From Nigrospora sphaerica (Eukaryota > Ascomycota > Sordariomycetes > Amphisphaeriales > Apiosporaceae): DNA of 64,000 nt. The stretch is from assembly GCA_018287875.1 (NCBI GenBank), contig JAGVVL010000013.1:1-64000 (forward strand), given 5' to 3'. The translations under genes and the position numbers were made by a program. Below are positions 10,669 through 22,096 of this stretch, piece by piece (position 1 is the stretch's first letter; every line of letters begins with the position of its first letter). The notes under the pieces were generated by a model, which saw only the letters and a list, made by a program, of their open reading frames with translations, made no database searches and was not told the origin of the DNA.

Positions 10669-11821
10669 CTACAGGGCCCGGGCTTTCCCCTGGTTTGCCT
10701 GGTGTTCGCGGCCGCCTCGGCGGTGATGCGCCTCCTGTGCGCTGGCTCTTGGGCAGTTAGGGGACAGGTGCTCCTCGCTCCCACAGGTATAGCATGTTAG
10801 GACTCGTCCGTTCCGTCCGATAGGGTTCCTCCCTCCAGCTCTCGGGGCTTGCGGTCGGCGGGGCTCGTAAGGTCGGCGCGGGTCGGGCGTAATCGAGTTT
10901 CTGCTCTCAAAGTGGTCCGTGCGTGGGCGGTTCTGCGGGAATTCTCTGCCTCCTTGATAGCGTTTCGATGGTCGCTCAAAGTGCGTGTCCGCTCTTCGTT
11001 TATTCCGGCTGTCTGACCTAGCCCATTCATCCCATCGGCTCTGAGCCCAGATGACCATTTGGGCCCGACTCGTTGGCTTTGCACCACCGTATATGTTAAG
11101 GTACGACTGGAACTGGGGTTCAAGCTTGGCGAAGAAGCAGCGCATACGCTCCTCTTCACTCGTTCGCTGTAGCTGTTTCTCGAGGCCGGCGAGGTAGATA
11201 TCGAAGTCTCGAGGGCTCTGCGTAGGCCCTGGGCGGCGTTGTTAAGTTGGTTCGCGATGATGTACTCTTGGTTCTCCGCATTGCGTAATAAGGAGAGTGT
11301 CCACTCCTCAAAGGCTGGGTAGTCGTTGTAAACAGCATCTCGTTCCTCTGGTGACTCGTAGTCGCTTAGCCGTCGTTTCCATAGCGTGCGTGCCTCCTGT
11401 TCCATATAGTCGAGTGCAAATAGGATGCGCTTTCTATGTTTCTTGAAGCGTTTCGTGGCGCGCATGAAGGCTAGCTCGAGGTCGCCTAGCCATTCCTCGC
11501 GTTGTCGGAACCCCACGAACATTTAAAAGTATCGATGTTGCGCGTGCGGAGGTCGCGGCCTTGGTCGGAAGAAGAGGAGGAGTCGCGTCGCGGTCGCGCC
11601 GGTGTCGACATGCTGTTGGTGTCGAGCCCAAGGGCGAGGCGGAGTTCTCGCTCCTTTTCCTTTTGCTGCTGGAGCTGTTCTAAGAGGCGGATACGCGCAT
11701 TGATATCTTCGAGCTGTCGTTCCTCTATCGAGAGGTCGGCGGTAGGCTGAATGGCCGCGATGCTTTCGGGTGTTTCGCTTGGGGCGGCGGTCGCCGGGGT
11801 AGTTCTGTTTCCCCTTACCAT
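10669..11821 (-). pseudogene. gag: Chromovirus gag, frameshifted
   Basis: The likely start is the ATG at 11,819-11,821 (MVRGNRTTP), which lies outside the LTR. An N-terminal coiled-coil-like segment (IEERQLEDINARIRLLEQL, then QQKEKERELR) is followed by a frame break near 11,525. A capsid-like helical region (EEWLGDLELAFMRATKRF, TLSLLRNAENQEYIIANQL) follows, with a second frame break near 11,215. A nucleocapsid end carries one CCHC knuckle, [15 protein letters not shown]. The pieces lie in collinear order in two other frames, so this is one gene with two small indels. The assignment rests on the zinc knuckle and on position upstream of protease. Confidence 0.85.
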
Positions 11822-11868
11822 CTTGCCGCTCGCTACCGTATAGGTGACGTTAAGAGAAGAATCAGAAT

Positions 11869-12081
11869 TGTAAGGATCCGAAGGAATCACAATGGCACCG
11901 TCAGGTATAGGGTAGCGAAGGGCAGGCTCAATTCCACTGCAAGACTGATTCTTGCAGAATCCAAGTTCAGGTCGGGCGCCAGCAGTGCGCCCGCTCCTCG
12001 CTAGTAGGCTGCCGGTGGGTCTGTGCCGCAGGTCAGGTGACCAGCCTGCAGATGCACCTCTCCAACGCCTCCTCCCTTACA
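11869..12081 (-). repeat. 5' LTR of chromovirus
   Basis: 213 bp, identical by eye to 5012-5224. It is followed by the second copy of the ATATT duplication (12,082-12,086). Because gag-pol is on the minus strand, this is the upstream LTR that would hold the promoter. Confidence 0.95.
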
Positions 12082-12565
12082 ATATTCTTCACTCCTTATA
12101 TTCTTCATTCCTTATATTCTTTCCTCCCTCCTATTTCTCTTTCTTTTTCCTTTTCTTCTTTTCCTTTTTCTTCTATATTTCTTACATTCTCTTTTTTCCT
12201 TACCTCACATTTGTTATTACTCTCTTTACCTATTCTTATCTTATCTTTTTTTTATCTCACCCTTATTCTTTCTATTTTTCTTTACCCTCTTTTACATATA
12301 CCTTACCTTCCCTTTTTTATATTTCTCACCTTTATTCTATACTTTTCCGTTTTTAAACCCTTTTTATATTTCTTTTTCCATTTTTATACTCTTTTTCATC
12401 TTTCTTTTCACTTTTATCTTTCTCTTCTATTCTCTTTATTCTACCCTTTTATTAAAAATCTTCTTTCACTTCTTTTCTTTCCTTTCTTTTAACTCTCTAT
12501 TATATTTAATATGCCTTCTCTTTTTTCTTTTATTTATCTTTTTTATTAAAATTCCTTCACTTTCA

Positions 12566-12642
12566 TCGTCGGCCACCTTACTATTATATTACACCTCTTA
12601 TATCCTTCACGGGCTATCTACGCACTGCTTACGATTACATAC
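12566..12642 (+). repeat. Recurring G-containing island, copy 5
   Basis: A diverged copy: ACACCTCTTATATCC, then CACGGGCTATCTACGCACTG, then CTTACGATTACAT. It shares both the upstream CACCTCTTATAT block and the ACGCAC-GC-TACG-TTAC core. Confidence 0.55.
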
Positions 12643-12749
12643 CCCTTCTTACCTATTCTTTCCTTTTAATCTTTTCTTCTTTTTCTCTCCTTCTTCTTTC
12701 CTTTCCTCCTTTTTTCTCTCCTTTCTTTCCCCTTCTTTTTCTTTCTCTT

Positions 12750-12925
12750 CTTTTTCTTCCTCATTTCTTTCTTCTCTTCTTTTTCTTCCTCTTCCTCTTC
12801 TTTTTCTTCCTCTTCTCTTCTTCTTCTTTTTCTTCCTCTTCCTCTTCTTTTTCTTCCTCTTCCTCTTCTTTTTCTTCCTCTTCCTCTTCTTTTTCTTCCT
12901 CTTCCTCTTCTTTCTCTTTTTCTTT
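12750..12925 (+). repeat. Pyrimidine minisatellite
   Basis: Repeated units built from CTTCCTCTTCCTCTTCTTTT, about five to six times with small variations. Confidence 0.85.
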
Positions 12926-13065
12926 CCTCTTCTTTATAATATATATAATCTCTCCTATCTTTATTCTTCTTTATATATACACTTCTACCTTTTATTTCAC
13001 TACTTTCTTCTTTATTACCCTTTCTTCTTTTATCTTTTTTCCTTTTTTAGTACTCTTATTTTTTA

Positions 13066-13383
13066 CTTCATTTATACTTTTACTCCTTTCTTATTCTTTC
13101 TTTTTTTACATTCACTTTTATTCTTTATATATATTTATATACTTCTTCTCTTCATTTCTTTTTACTCCTTAATTACACTTCACTTCTTTTATATTCACTT
13201 CTTTTCCTAATATATATATATCTACTTCATTTATACTTTTACTCCTTCCTTATTCTTCCCTTTTCTATATTCACCTTTATTCTTTATATATATTTATATA
13301 CTTCTTCTCTTAATTTCTTTTTACTTTTAAATTGCACTTAACTTCTTTTATGTTCACTTCTATTCCTTATATATATATATCTC
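13066..13383 (+). repeat. Two-copy 159-bp tandem duplication
   Basis: The blocks 13,066-13,224 and 13,225-13,383 align along their full length. Both start CTTCATTTATACTTTTACTC and end in a TATATATATATCT stretch. They differ at scattered positions, so the duplication is not very recent. Confidence 0.85.
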
Positions 13384-15329
13384 CTTCTCTTCTTTTTTCT
13401 TTTACTTCTTTCCTATATTTCTCTCCTCTCCCCTTATACTTATTTTTATTTTCCCTTTTACTTTTATCTTTACTTTCTTCTTCATCTTTCCTTTCTTCCT
13501 TCTTCTTTTTTATATACTTTCTTCTTCTTCTTTATTTACTCCCTTCTTTTTCCTTTCTTCCCTTTTCTTTACACCTTATCTTCTTATTATACTTTTTCCT
13601 TCCATTTAAACTTCTTATCTTCTCTTTTCTTCTTCACTCTTCCTATTTTACTTATGATTTAATTATTTCTATATAACCCCCTCTTCCATTCTCTTTTCTT
13701 TCTTTATCTCTTTTTTCCCTTTATATTTTTTTACTTCCTTTTCACCTTCTATTTCCTCCCTTACCTCTTTTTTTTTATATGTCCTTACCTTCCTTTCTTT
13801 TACTTCCTATACTTCACTATATAATATCCTTTTATTTTACTCTTTCCCTTCTCTTTTTCTCTACTCTTTATAAATTTTTCTTTTCTTTATTTTTTTTACT
13901 TCTTTTATTCTTTATATTTCACTCTTCTTTCTTTTTATTTATCTCTTTTCCCTCTCTTCTTTACCTTTTCTTTATCTTACTTTTTCCTTATTTTTCTTCT
14001 CTTCTTTTCCCTCTTTCCCTCCTTATTTTTTTTGTCTTTTTAACTTCACTTTATAATTCTTTTCTTTTCTTTCGTATCCTTTAATGAATATTTCTTCTCC
14101 TTTATTTACCACCTCGTCTCTTTCTTTCATTTCCTATTCATTTCTTTTACCCCTCTTTAAAATCCCTTAATGTACTTTCTTTTCTTACCTTCATTTCCCT
14201 TTTAATGCAGTGTTAATACTCTTTCTTATCTATTATTTTCTTTCCTTTATATGTTTCCTTTTACTTATTTTCACTTACCCTTCCTTATTCTTCTTTGTCT
14301 TCCTTTATATCGCCTTCTTTCTTCTATTTCTTTCTCTTATTTCTATCACTCTTTATATACTTATCCCTCTTTACTTTTCTTTCCTTTCTTTATGCCTCCT
14401 TTTACTTCTTTTTTATTTATAAACGTATATACTTATATACCTCTTTCTTTTCTTTTTTATCTATTTCTTTATAAATTCCTTTATACTATACATCTTTTCT
14501 TATAAACCCTTTCTTCCTACCCTTTATACTCTTCATTACTTTTCTTCTATTTCCTTTTCTTTACCTTTTTTTTATTCTTTTTTTAAACTTCTCCTTCTAT
14601 CTTTTAAATTTATTTATATTCTATTCCCTTTTTAAAATCCTCTTTATATTCCTTATAAATTTCATACTTATTATTATTTACTACCTTTATCCCCTTCTTC
14701 TCTTTTCTTTTACTTTATATACCTTTCATTTTCTTATTTCCTTTTCCTTCTTTAACCCTCTTTATATCTTTATTTTATCTATATCTTTCTTTTCTCTTTT
14801 TAACCTTCCTTTTATTCTTTCTCTTCTTACGCTACCTTTTCACTTTATTTCCCCCTTTTCTTTTTCTTTCATTTTATATACACGCCTTTATTTTTCTATA
14901 CCCTTTTCCCCTTTTTCCTTTCTTTTACTTTATACCCTTTTTCTTTTCTTTTTCCTCTTTATATCTTTTATTTCATCTCCTTAATTTAAATAATGTAATG
15001 TAATATTCTTTTATTTTACTCCTTTTCTATATCTCCTTAAACTCTTTTTATCTACCTCTCTTTTGTCCTGTTTATAATACTTCCTTATATTTATTCTATT
15101 ACTATTTCCTTTACTTTTTTAATCCTTATTTTATCCTTCTCTTCTTTATCTTTTCTTTTCCTTTCTTTCTCTTAATGTTTATCTTTCATTATACTTCCTT
15201 TCTATTTTAGTTTCTCTTCTTTATTCCTTTATATAAAACCCTTCTTTTTACTTAACCTTCTTATTTTCTTCCTTTCTTTTTTAAATCTATTTTTTTTAAT
15301 TAAACCCCTCTTCTTACTCTTTTCTTTAA

Positions 15330-15416
15330 ACCTTTTACGCTCTACGCTCTATCGCTTTACCGCTCGACGGCTTTCTATGTCTCCGATGGGCCAGCTGCAC
15401 ACCGCTTACGGTTACG
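15330..15416 (+). repeat. Recurring G-containing island, copy 6
   Basis: Contains GTCTCCGATGGGCCAGCTGC directly followed by ACACCGCTTACGGTTACGC, preceded by a CGCTCTACGCTCTATCGC stretch. It is well conserved relative to the copies at 1715 and 2365. Confidence 0.7.
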
Positions 15417-18400
15417 CTTCCTTTCCCTCCTTCCTTTTTTTCTTTCTTTTTTTTTCTTTCTTTATATCTTTTATTTCTCTCTTCTTTTCTTTTTTTCTTC
15501 CTTACTTATACACTTTTTATTTTACTCTATATTGGATCTTTTTTTTCATTTATAAATATATATATTTATTTTTCCTTCCTTACTTTTCGTCCTAACATAT
15601 ACTTTCCTTTCTATATTCGTATTCACCTACACCTGTTCTTCCTCTTTATTTCTTTCCTTTCTTATTTCCTTTCTCTCTTATCTACCTTCTTCTTTCTTCT
15701 CTTATATTTACCTTCTTATTTCTTCTCTCCTATTTATGTTCTTTTTCTTTTCTTCTCGTCTTCCTTTTTCCTTCTCTTTACTTCTTTCTTCCCTTCTTAC
15801 CTCCTTATCTTATTCCTTTTTTACTCCTCTTCCTTTTATAAACATCGTACCTTCTTTACTCCTCTTCCTTTTATAAACATCGTACCTTCTTTAATTACTC
15901 TTCTTTCTTCTTTTTCATCTCTTACCCCTTTTCTTTTCATATAATTTTCCCTTTCTTTACTTATCTTTCTTTACTTCTCTCTTTTACTTTATCTTTTCTA
16001 TCTTCTCTTTATTTTAACTTCGTTTCTTTCTTTTTTTTATTTACTCTTCTTACTTTATCTCTCTTCCTTCCCTTTTCCACTTTTTTCTTTCTTTTCTTTT
16101 TCTTTTCTTATTCTTCTTCTACTTCCTCCCCCTTTTCTCTCCTTTATTTCCCTTTTCTTTATGAACTCTATATTTTTGTACCTTTATTATGTGTTTGTCT
16201 TCTATTTATCTTTTACTTTCTTTACTTCTTTATTCATAAATATATTTATACTCTTATTCTTTTCTCCTTATATCTTTTCTTTTTCTCTTCTTCTTTTCTT
16301 TTCCCTTACTTCTATTTACATTATTTTATCCTTTATCTTAACTTTCTTCTTCTTATCTTTTAATATATATACTTATATTTCCTTTTCCTTTTTTATATCC
16401 TCACTTAAATACTTCTTTTTCATATTCTTTTTAATCTTCTCTTTTTTTTTCTTTCTTTCCTTCTCCTTTACTTCCCTTTTTCCCTTCTCATCTCTTTATC
16501 TTATTCCTTTTTTACTCCTTTTCTTCTTTTTTTAAATCATAACTTTTTATAATATATCTCTCTCCTTTTTCTTATATTTATCTTTTATACTTCTTTTATT
16601 TTTATTTCCTTCCCTTCTTATATCTTTTTATATTTCTCTCTTATTTATATATTATATTCATCTTATATCTTTCTTTCCTTCTTTTTCTATTTTTACTCTT
16701 TATTAATCTCATATAAACTTCTTCTTTTCTTATTTATCTATATTCTTCTTTTTATCCCTAATTTACTTACTTTTCTTTTTTCTCTCTTTCTTTTAACTCC
16801 CCTTCCTTTATTTCTCTTTCCTCTAACTCTTTTTCCCTTATTCCTCTTTATTATATTATATAATTCCCTATCTCTTATATTTTACCTTTTCTTTCTTATA
16901 TAACTCCGTTTATATTTTCTTTACCCTCTCTTCCTTACCCTCTTTTATTATTCTTCTTTTTTACCTCTATTATATATTATCTTTCACCACCCTTTACTAT
17001 TTCTTTTACTTATCTTTTTCTTTTTTTCCCTTTACTTTTACACTTCTCTTTTTTATCTTTTATACATTTCTTTATTCTTATTTAATTTATCTTTAGACCC
17101 TTATAAATATCTCTCCTTTAAATCTTTTATTTTATTCCCTTTCTTTCCTTTCTTTAAACTATTTAACCTTTATTATCTTTAAATAAAGATGCCTCTTTTT
17201 TCTTCATTATATCTTCTTATACCTTTTCTTTATCTCTTTCCTTTTATTCTTTTATTCGCTTCTTTTCTTATTATTTTCCTTATATTATTTATGTTACTTA
17301 CTTTTTCTTTCTTTTTATTTTATATATAACTTACCTTATTTTTTCTCTTTCTTTACTTATTATATTATCTTCTTTTTTATATACTTTTTTATAAAGCTTC
17401 GTTACTTTTTTTCTCACCCTTTTTTATATCCCTTTTTATTTAACTTTACTTCAATTATAAAGCTATCTCCTTTTTCTTTTTTTTAATTTCTCTCTTTATT
17501 TCTTTTTTTCTTTTTAAGATATAAACTTTATCCTTATTTATTAAATATACTTTCTTTCTTAATCTACTTTGTAATTTTTTATACCGTAATTTATTTTTAA
17601 TTATTTATTATTATAAGTCTTATTTTTCCTGCCTTTTATTTTAAAGTTTTCATTTCTCCTCGCTTAATTTATTACGTATTCTTTTTAATTTCTCCTCTTC
17701 TTATTATTTATTTTCCTTTTCTCTTTCTTTATAATGCACCTTATTTTCTCTTTTATAGCTTAATTATAAATAACTTAATTTATATGCTTTTCTTCTCACG
17801 TTTATTTTACTTTTAATAACGATCTTAAGTTAAATAAACCTCGCGCCTTCCTTTTATATATTATTGAAATCGCCCTGTATTCGCTTAGCCTTCGCCTTTG
17901 TTATCGGCCCCGCCGGCCCCCTTTACGCCCGCGGCCGCTGTCTCCGGCGTGCTCGGCACAGCGTCTGCGGTCGCGTACGCGTCCGCGATGATGGCCCGCC
18001 ACGCCGCGAACGCGTTTATGCGGTACGCGCCGTCCTCATGCCGGCCGCGGCCGAGCCACGGTCGGAAGGCGGCCGGGTCCGCCGTGTCGACGTCGTACGC
18101 GGCTGCGAGCACTGCCCGCGCCTTCTGGCTCTCCTCTGCGAGCCGTAGCACCGGGAGCATCGTATCAGCCGACTCGCACGCTACCGCGCCGCCCCCCTCG
18201 CCTCCTTTCTCCGGGTCCGCCGCGGCGCACCAGCCCGCCGGGAGCCCGCAGCGGAAGCAGCCGCTATACGGCGGGAAGACGAGCTGCCGGCGCCACGCGC
18301 TATACTGCGCTAGCGGGAGCGTCTGGCACCGCTTAAACGAGTGGCGGACGCCCGCCGCGTACCTCGCCGGCTGCCGCCGCCGCTGGAGCCACTTCGTGAG

Positions 18401-21400
18401 ACAGACGGGACAGTGGCCGCCGTGGCGCACGGCGTGTAGCCACGTGCGGGCCACCTCCTCCGCGGCGTGGCGGGCCCGGCAGGCCGCCTGGAGCCGGTTC
18501 GGACGCGGCGTCGGCGGCGCCGCGTCCGCCGCCGCCGTTAGTGTGGGCGGCATGGGCGGCGGCGGCGCGGCCGCGCGCCGTGCCTCCGCCTCCTCGCAGC
18601 GGTCGCACGCGGCGGCGCCGAGCGCCGCGCAGTCGCCGCCCCGGCCGTCGAGGAAGAGGCCGAGCACGAGGCGGCGGCAGTCGACGCTCTCGACGAACCA
18701 GGCTATGGCCTGCCGGTTCCGCTGCTCGACGTCGCTGCTATGCGGGCTGGCCCACGCCGGCCGGCCGTCCCAGACGACGACGGAGTCCGCCGTCTCGCTA
18801 GCGCTGCGCGCGCCTCGCCCCGTCTGCTAGCTGAAGTCGACCAGCCCGTACGGCAGCTCCGCGTGGAGGACGGCCACGAGCCCGGCCACGTCGACCCCCG
18901 TGCCGAGCGCCGTCGTGGCCACGATCCAGCGGGCGGCGCCGGCGTGGGCCTCTGCCGCGGCCCCCGCGGCCGTGCCTGCCGCCCACGCCGCGAAGCGCGC
19001 CTCGCGCGCGGCCGCCGCGACGCCGCTATGGTAGTGCGCGCAGCCAGGAGGCCGCCGCGAGCGCCTCGCACCGGGCCTGGGACCGGCAGTAGACGACGCC
19101 CTTCTCGGCGCCCGCCCAGCCGCGCGCGAGGGCGCGTGCCCTCCGCACCACCTCCTCCTCCACCGCGCCCGGCCGCGGCGGCACCGTCACGACGCGGTAG
19201 CGGATGTTCGGCTTCGTCGTGCGCGCCCGGAGGAGGGCGGCGTCCTCGGCGAGCATAAGCTCTCGGAAGGGCCGCTCGAGCCGCACGGGTAGCGTGGCCG
19301 TGAGCAGCACCACGGGGCAGTCGAAGCGGTAAACGGCGCGCACCTTGGGGAGGCGCGGCCGGTAGGCGGCGTCCATAAGCACAGTGTGGCACTCGTCGAT
19401 GAAGATGCGCCCAAGTAGCCGGCGCACGCGGAGGCTGTCGACGTACGCGAGGAACTCGGGCGTGCTCGCAACGTCGGCGCTCACGAGGACGAGGCGCGCG
19501 ACACGCGCCGGGCCCTCGCGGCCCGCCGCCGCTGCCGGCTGCCAGTGGAGGCAGTCGAGCGCGGCCGCGCACGCGCGCCGCACGAGGTCGTGTGCGAGGG
19601 CGACAAAGGGCACGACGACAACACTCACACCGGCGTCGAGCGCCGGCACCGCGGGGAGGAGGAAGAGCACGCTCTTCCCCGCGCCTGTCGGCAGTACCAC
19701 GATGAAGACGGCGTCCCCCCGCAGCGCGAGCACCTGGCGCACGGCTGTGGCCTGCTCGGGCGACCGCCACGTCGCGCCTGGCCCGAGTAGCGTCACGAGC
19801 GCGTCCTTGACCGCCGGCGGCGGCGCCACGGGGGCGGCGGCGGCCACGGGGCCCCCTGCGGGGGTCTTCGCGTGCTTCGCCGCCGGCGGCGCGTCGCTGC
19901 CCACGCCGGCCGCCGCCTCCACGCGCGCCCGCTTCCCTTTACCCGCGGTAATGGCGTTCTCTTTAGCCGCGGCAGCGGCGTTACCCCCGCCCTCCTCGAG
20001 GTAGGCGTGCCAAAGCCGGCTAATCTCGCGGTAGCTAGCCACCATAGCCGGCTGCAGCTGGCTCGGGAAGCGCACGTCGACGGCGTATTGCTGGCGCGCG
20101 ATAGCGCTGCTATGCGTCGCCTGCAGGTCCCAGACGGACTCGAGCCGCGGCCCCTCGCGCGCCTCGCCCGTGGCCGCGTCGGCGACGGTAATGCCGTCGC
20201 CGTCGGCCTCGCCAGCCGGGTCGACCTCGAGCTGGCGGACGGCGAGCCCGCGCACGGTGCGGCCTAGCTCGATAGCCACGTGGCGGTAGGGCGCGACCGA
20301 GAGCTCGACGCCGAGGTGCTGCCCCGTCACACGCACGAGCTGCCGGCTAAGCGCCGCCGTGTCCCACGCGCCGGCGCGCGCGTCCCGCCAGAGTAGCGAG
20401 GCTACTGTGGGCGCGGGCGTAGCGACGCCGGCCCCCGTCTTGAGGAGGCGCTCGAATAGGAGCAGCCAGGCGATGTACGCGACCATCATGCGGCCGACCC
20501 GCGCCGGTAGGAAGCGGGCGACCTTCCGGCCGAGCCCGCGGATCGCCTTCGCCTTATCCCGGTCCGTCACGAGCATAACCTCGCCGGCGAGGAGGAAGAC
20601 GTTCCGCGGAAGCTGCTGCGTGTCGCAGTGCCGCAGCGTCATGACCTCGGGCCCGCGCCCCGGCTGGCCGCCCCAGACGTGCGTGGCCACGAGGAGCGCG
20701 CGCCGGAACCCCCGTAGCCAGTCGAGCCACTGCCGCACAGCAGTGGGCCGCCAGCGCCGGCGCCGCGCGTCCCATAGCGCCAGGCGCGCCAACGCCGCCA
20801 GCCGCGCGTGCCCCAGCTCGAGCCAGGCGTTGGCCGCGAGCGTCGCGAAGGAGCAGCCGGCGCCCTCGAAGAGGACGGTGTCGGCGACGCGCGTAAGGTC
20901 GAGCGCCGCCGCGAGGGCGCCCCAGCCGCCGAAGCAGAGGGCGTCGAGTAAGGCCTCGGCCTCGCCCACGACGGCGCGTGCGCACGCGCGCACATCGGCC
21001 ACGCGGATACGCTGGCCTAGAAAGCGGAGGACGGCCTGCTTGTTGTTGGCGCCGGCCCCCGCCTCCCATAGTAGGCGCGGGGCCCCGCCCTCGAGCCGGC
21101 GGTGCCCCTTCCCGTAGGCCATCCAGCAGAGGATCGTGCTCACCGGCGTGTGCGACCCGTCGGCGAGCCAAGTCCGGTGCGCCTCACGGAAGCGCGCGAT
21201 AGCCTCGGCCTCGACCGCCTCCACGTCGGCCGGCTCGCCCTCGAAAGCGGCCTCAAGGAGCAGCGCCCGCGCGCACCAAAGTAGGCCCGCGAGCTGCGTC
21301 GTGTAGTCGGCGGCCGCCCGCCACGCACGGCGGCGCGGGTCGAAGCCGAGCACGGCAGCGAAGTGTAATAGCGGGCTCGCGAAGACGCGGCCGCCGAGCT

Positions 21401-21449
21401 TCTGCTAAAGCGAGCCCACGCAGAACTGGAAGACAGCCCGGCGGAGCCC

Positions 21450-21482
21450 GCCCGTGTCCCCGTCCCCGTCCCCGTCCTCGGT
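21450..21482. repeat. CCGTCC microsatellite inside TLH
   Basis: Repeated GTCCCC units encode the Asp-Gly run (DGDGDGD) of the helicase. It is a coding repeat in a GC-rich gene. Confidence 0.8.
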
Positions 21483-22045
21483 CGCGGCGGCGTCGAGCGC
21501 TGCGACGAGGGCGCCGAGGGTGTCCCACTGCCGGTCTATAAAGCGGATGCCGCGCTGCGCCTCCGCTGCCACGCGCCCTAGCGGGTGCGCGCGCACACAG
21601 TAGCAGAGGTAGCGTTACCAGTACGTGCGGTACCGGTCTATTAAGCTCGCGTGCTCCTTCTCCCAGAAGGGCCGCGCCTCCGGCTTCGCGGGGTCGATAC
21701 TCGCGAGCCAGCGGAGGGTTTCGTGGGGCACGGCCGTTAGCCGCTCGAGCGCGTGGGCGAGCGTCCCGTCGAAGGCGGCGGCGAGGCGTGCGAGCCGGGC
21801 CTCGGCACGCCGCGTGGCCGGGTCCGCAAGCCGGGCCCGTATAGCCGCCGTGGCCGGCGCCTGGCTCGCCTCGTAGAGAGCGACAAGGTCTTTACCCTGA
21901 AGGTGCTGGGCCCAGCCTATCTTGCGCACCCAGACGGAGTCGCCGTCGAGCCCGGCGGGCCCCTCGGCAACCCGTCGCTGCGCCTCGTTCACCGCGGCGT
22001 GCTGCGTCGCGTAGGCTGCGAGCATCTGCTCCCAGCCGTCGGCGT

Positions 22046-22096
22046 CCGGGGCGGCGTCCGGGGCGGCGTCCGGGGCGGCGTCCGGGGCGGCGCTGC
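22046..22096. repeat. 12-bp minisatellite inside TLH
   Basis: Four near-perfect GGGGCGGCGTCC units encode repeated APDA tetrapeptides. The unit length keeps the frame. Confidence 0.85.

Larger units (their letters stand above)
5012..12081 (-). mobile_element. Ty3/gypsy chromovirus, recently inserted, coding-defective
   Basis: The element has terminal 213-bp LTRs that look identical by eye, TG...CA ends and a 5-bp ATATT duplication. On the minus strand the order is gag (zinc knuckle), protease, reverse transcriptase, RNase H, integrase and chromodomain. A polypurine tract lies beside the 3' LTR (5012-5224). I found no clear tRNA primer-binding site next to the 5' LTR; the base after it starts ATTCTGATTC. 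Gag and pol carry several frameshifts and RT has lost a segment, so this copy is non-autonomous even though its LTRs have not diverged. It also holds an antisense spliced gene (5644-6632). It landed inside the pyrimidine tract. Confidence 0.95.
12087..17860. repeat. G-depleted pyrimidine-rich subtelomeric tract, telomere-distal part
   Basis: Continuation of the tract at 127-5006: T- and C-rich with A and almost no G, and no gene. It becomes more A/T-rich and less pyrimidine-biased from about 16,500, and ends abruptly at the GC-rich TLH locus. Visible substructure includes a CTTCCTCTTCCTCTTCTTTT minisatellite (about 12,750-12,920), a two-copy 159-bp duplication at 13,066-13,383 and a duplicated 35-bp block at 15,830-15,892. 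Open frames here are low-complexity artefacts caused by the lack of G. Confidence 0.9.

Noticed and set aside
18703..21528. Arg/Gly/Ala-rich frames overlapping the TLH locus on both strands
   Set aside because: Shadow frames caused by very high GC content. The RecQ motifs lie in one other frame.
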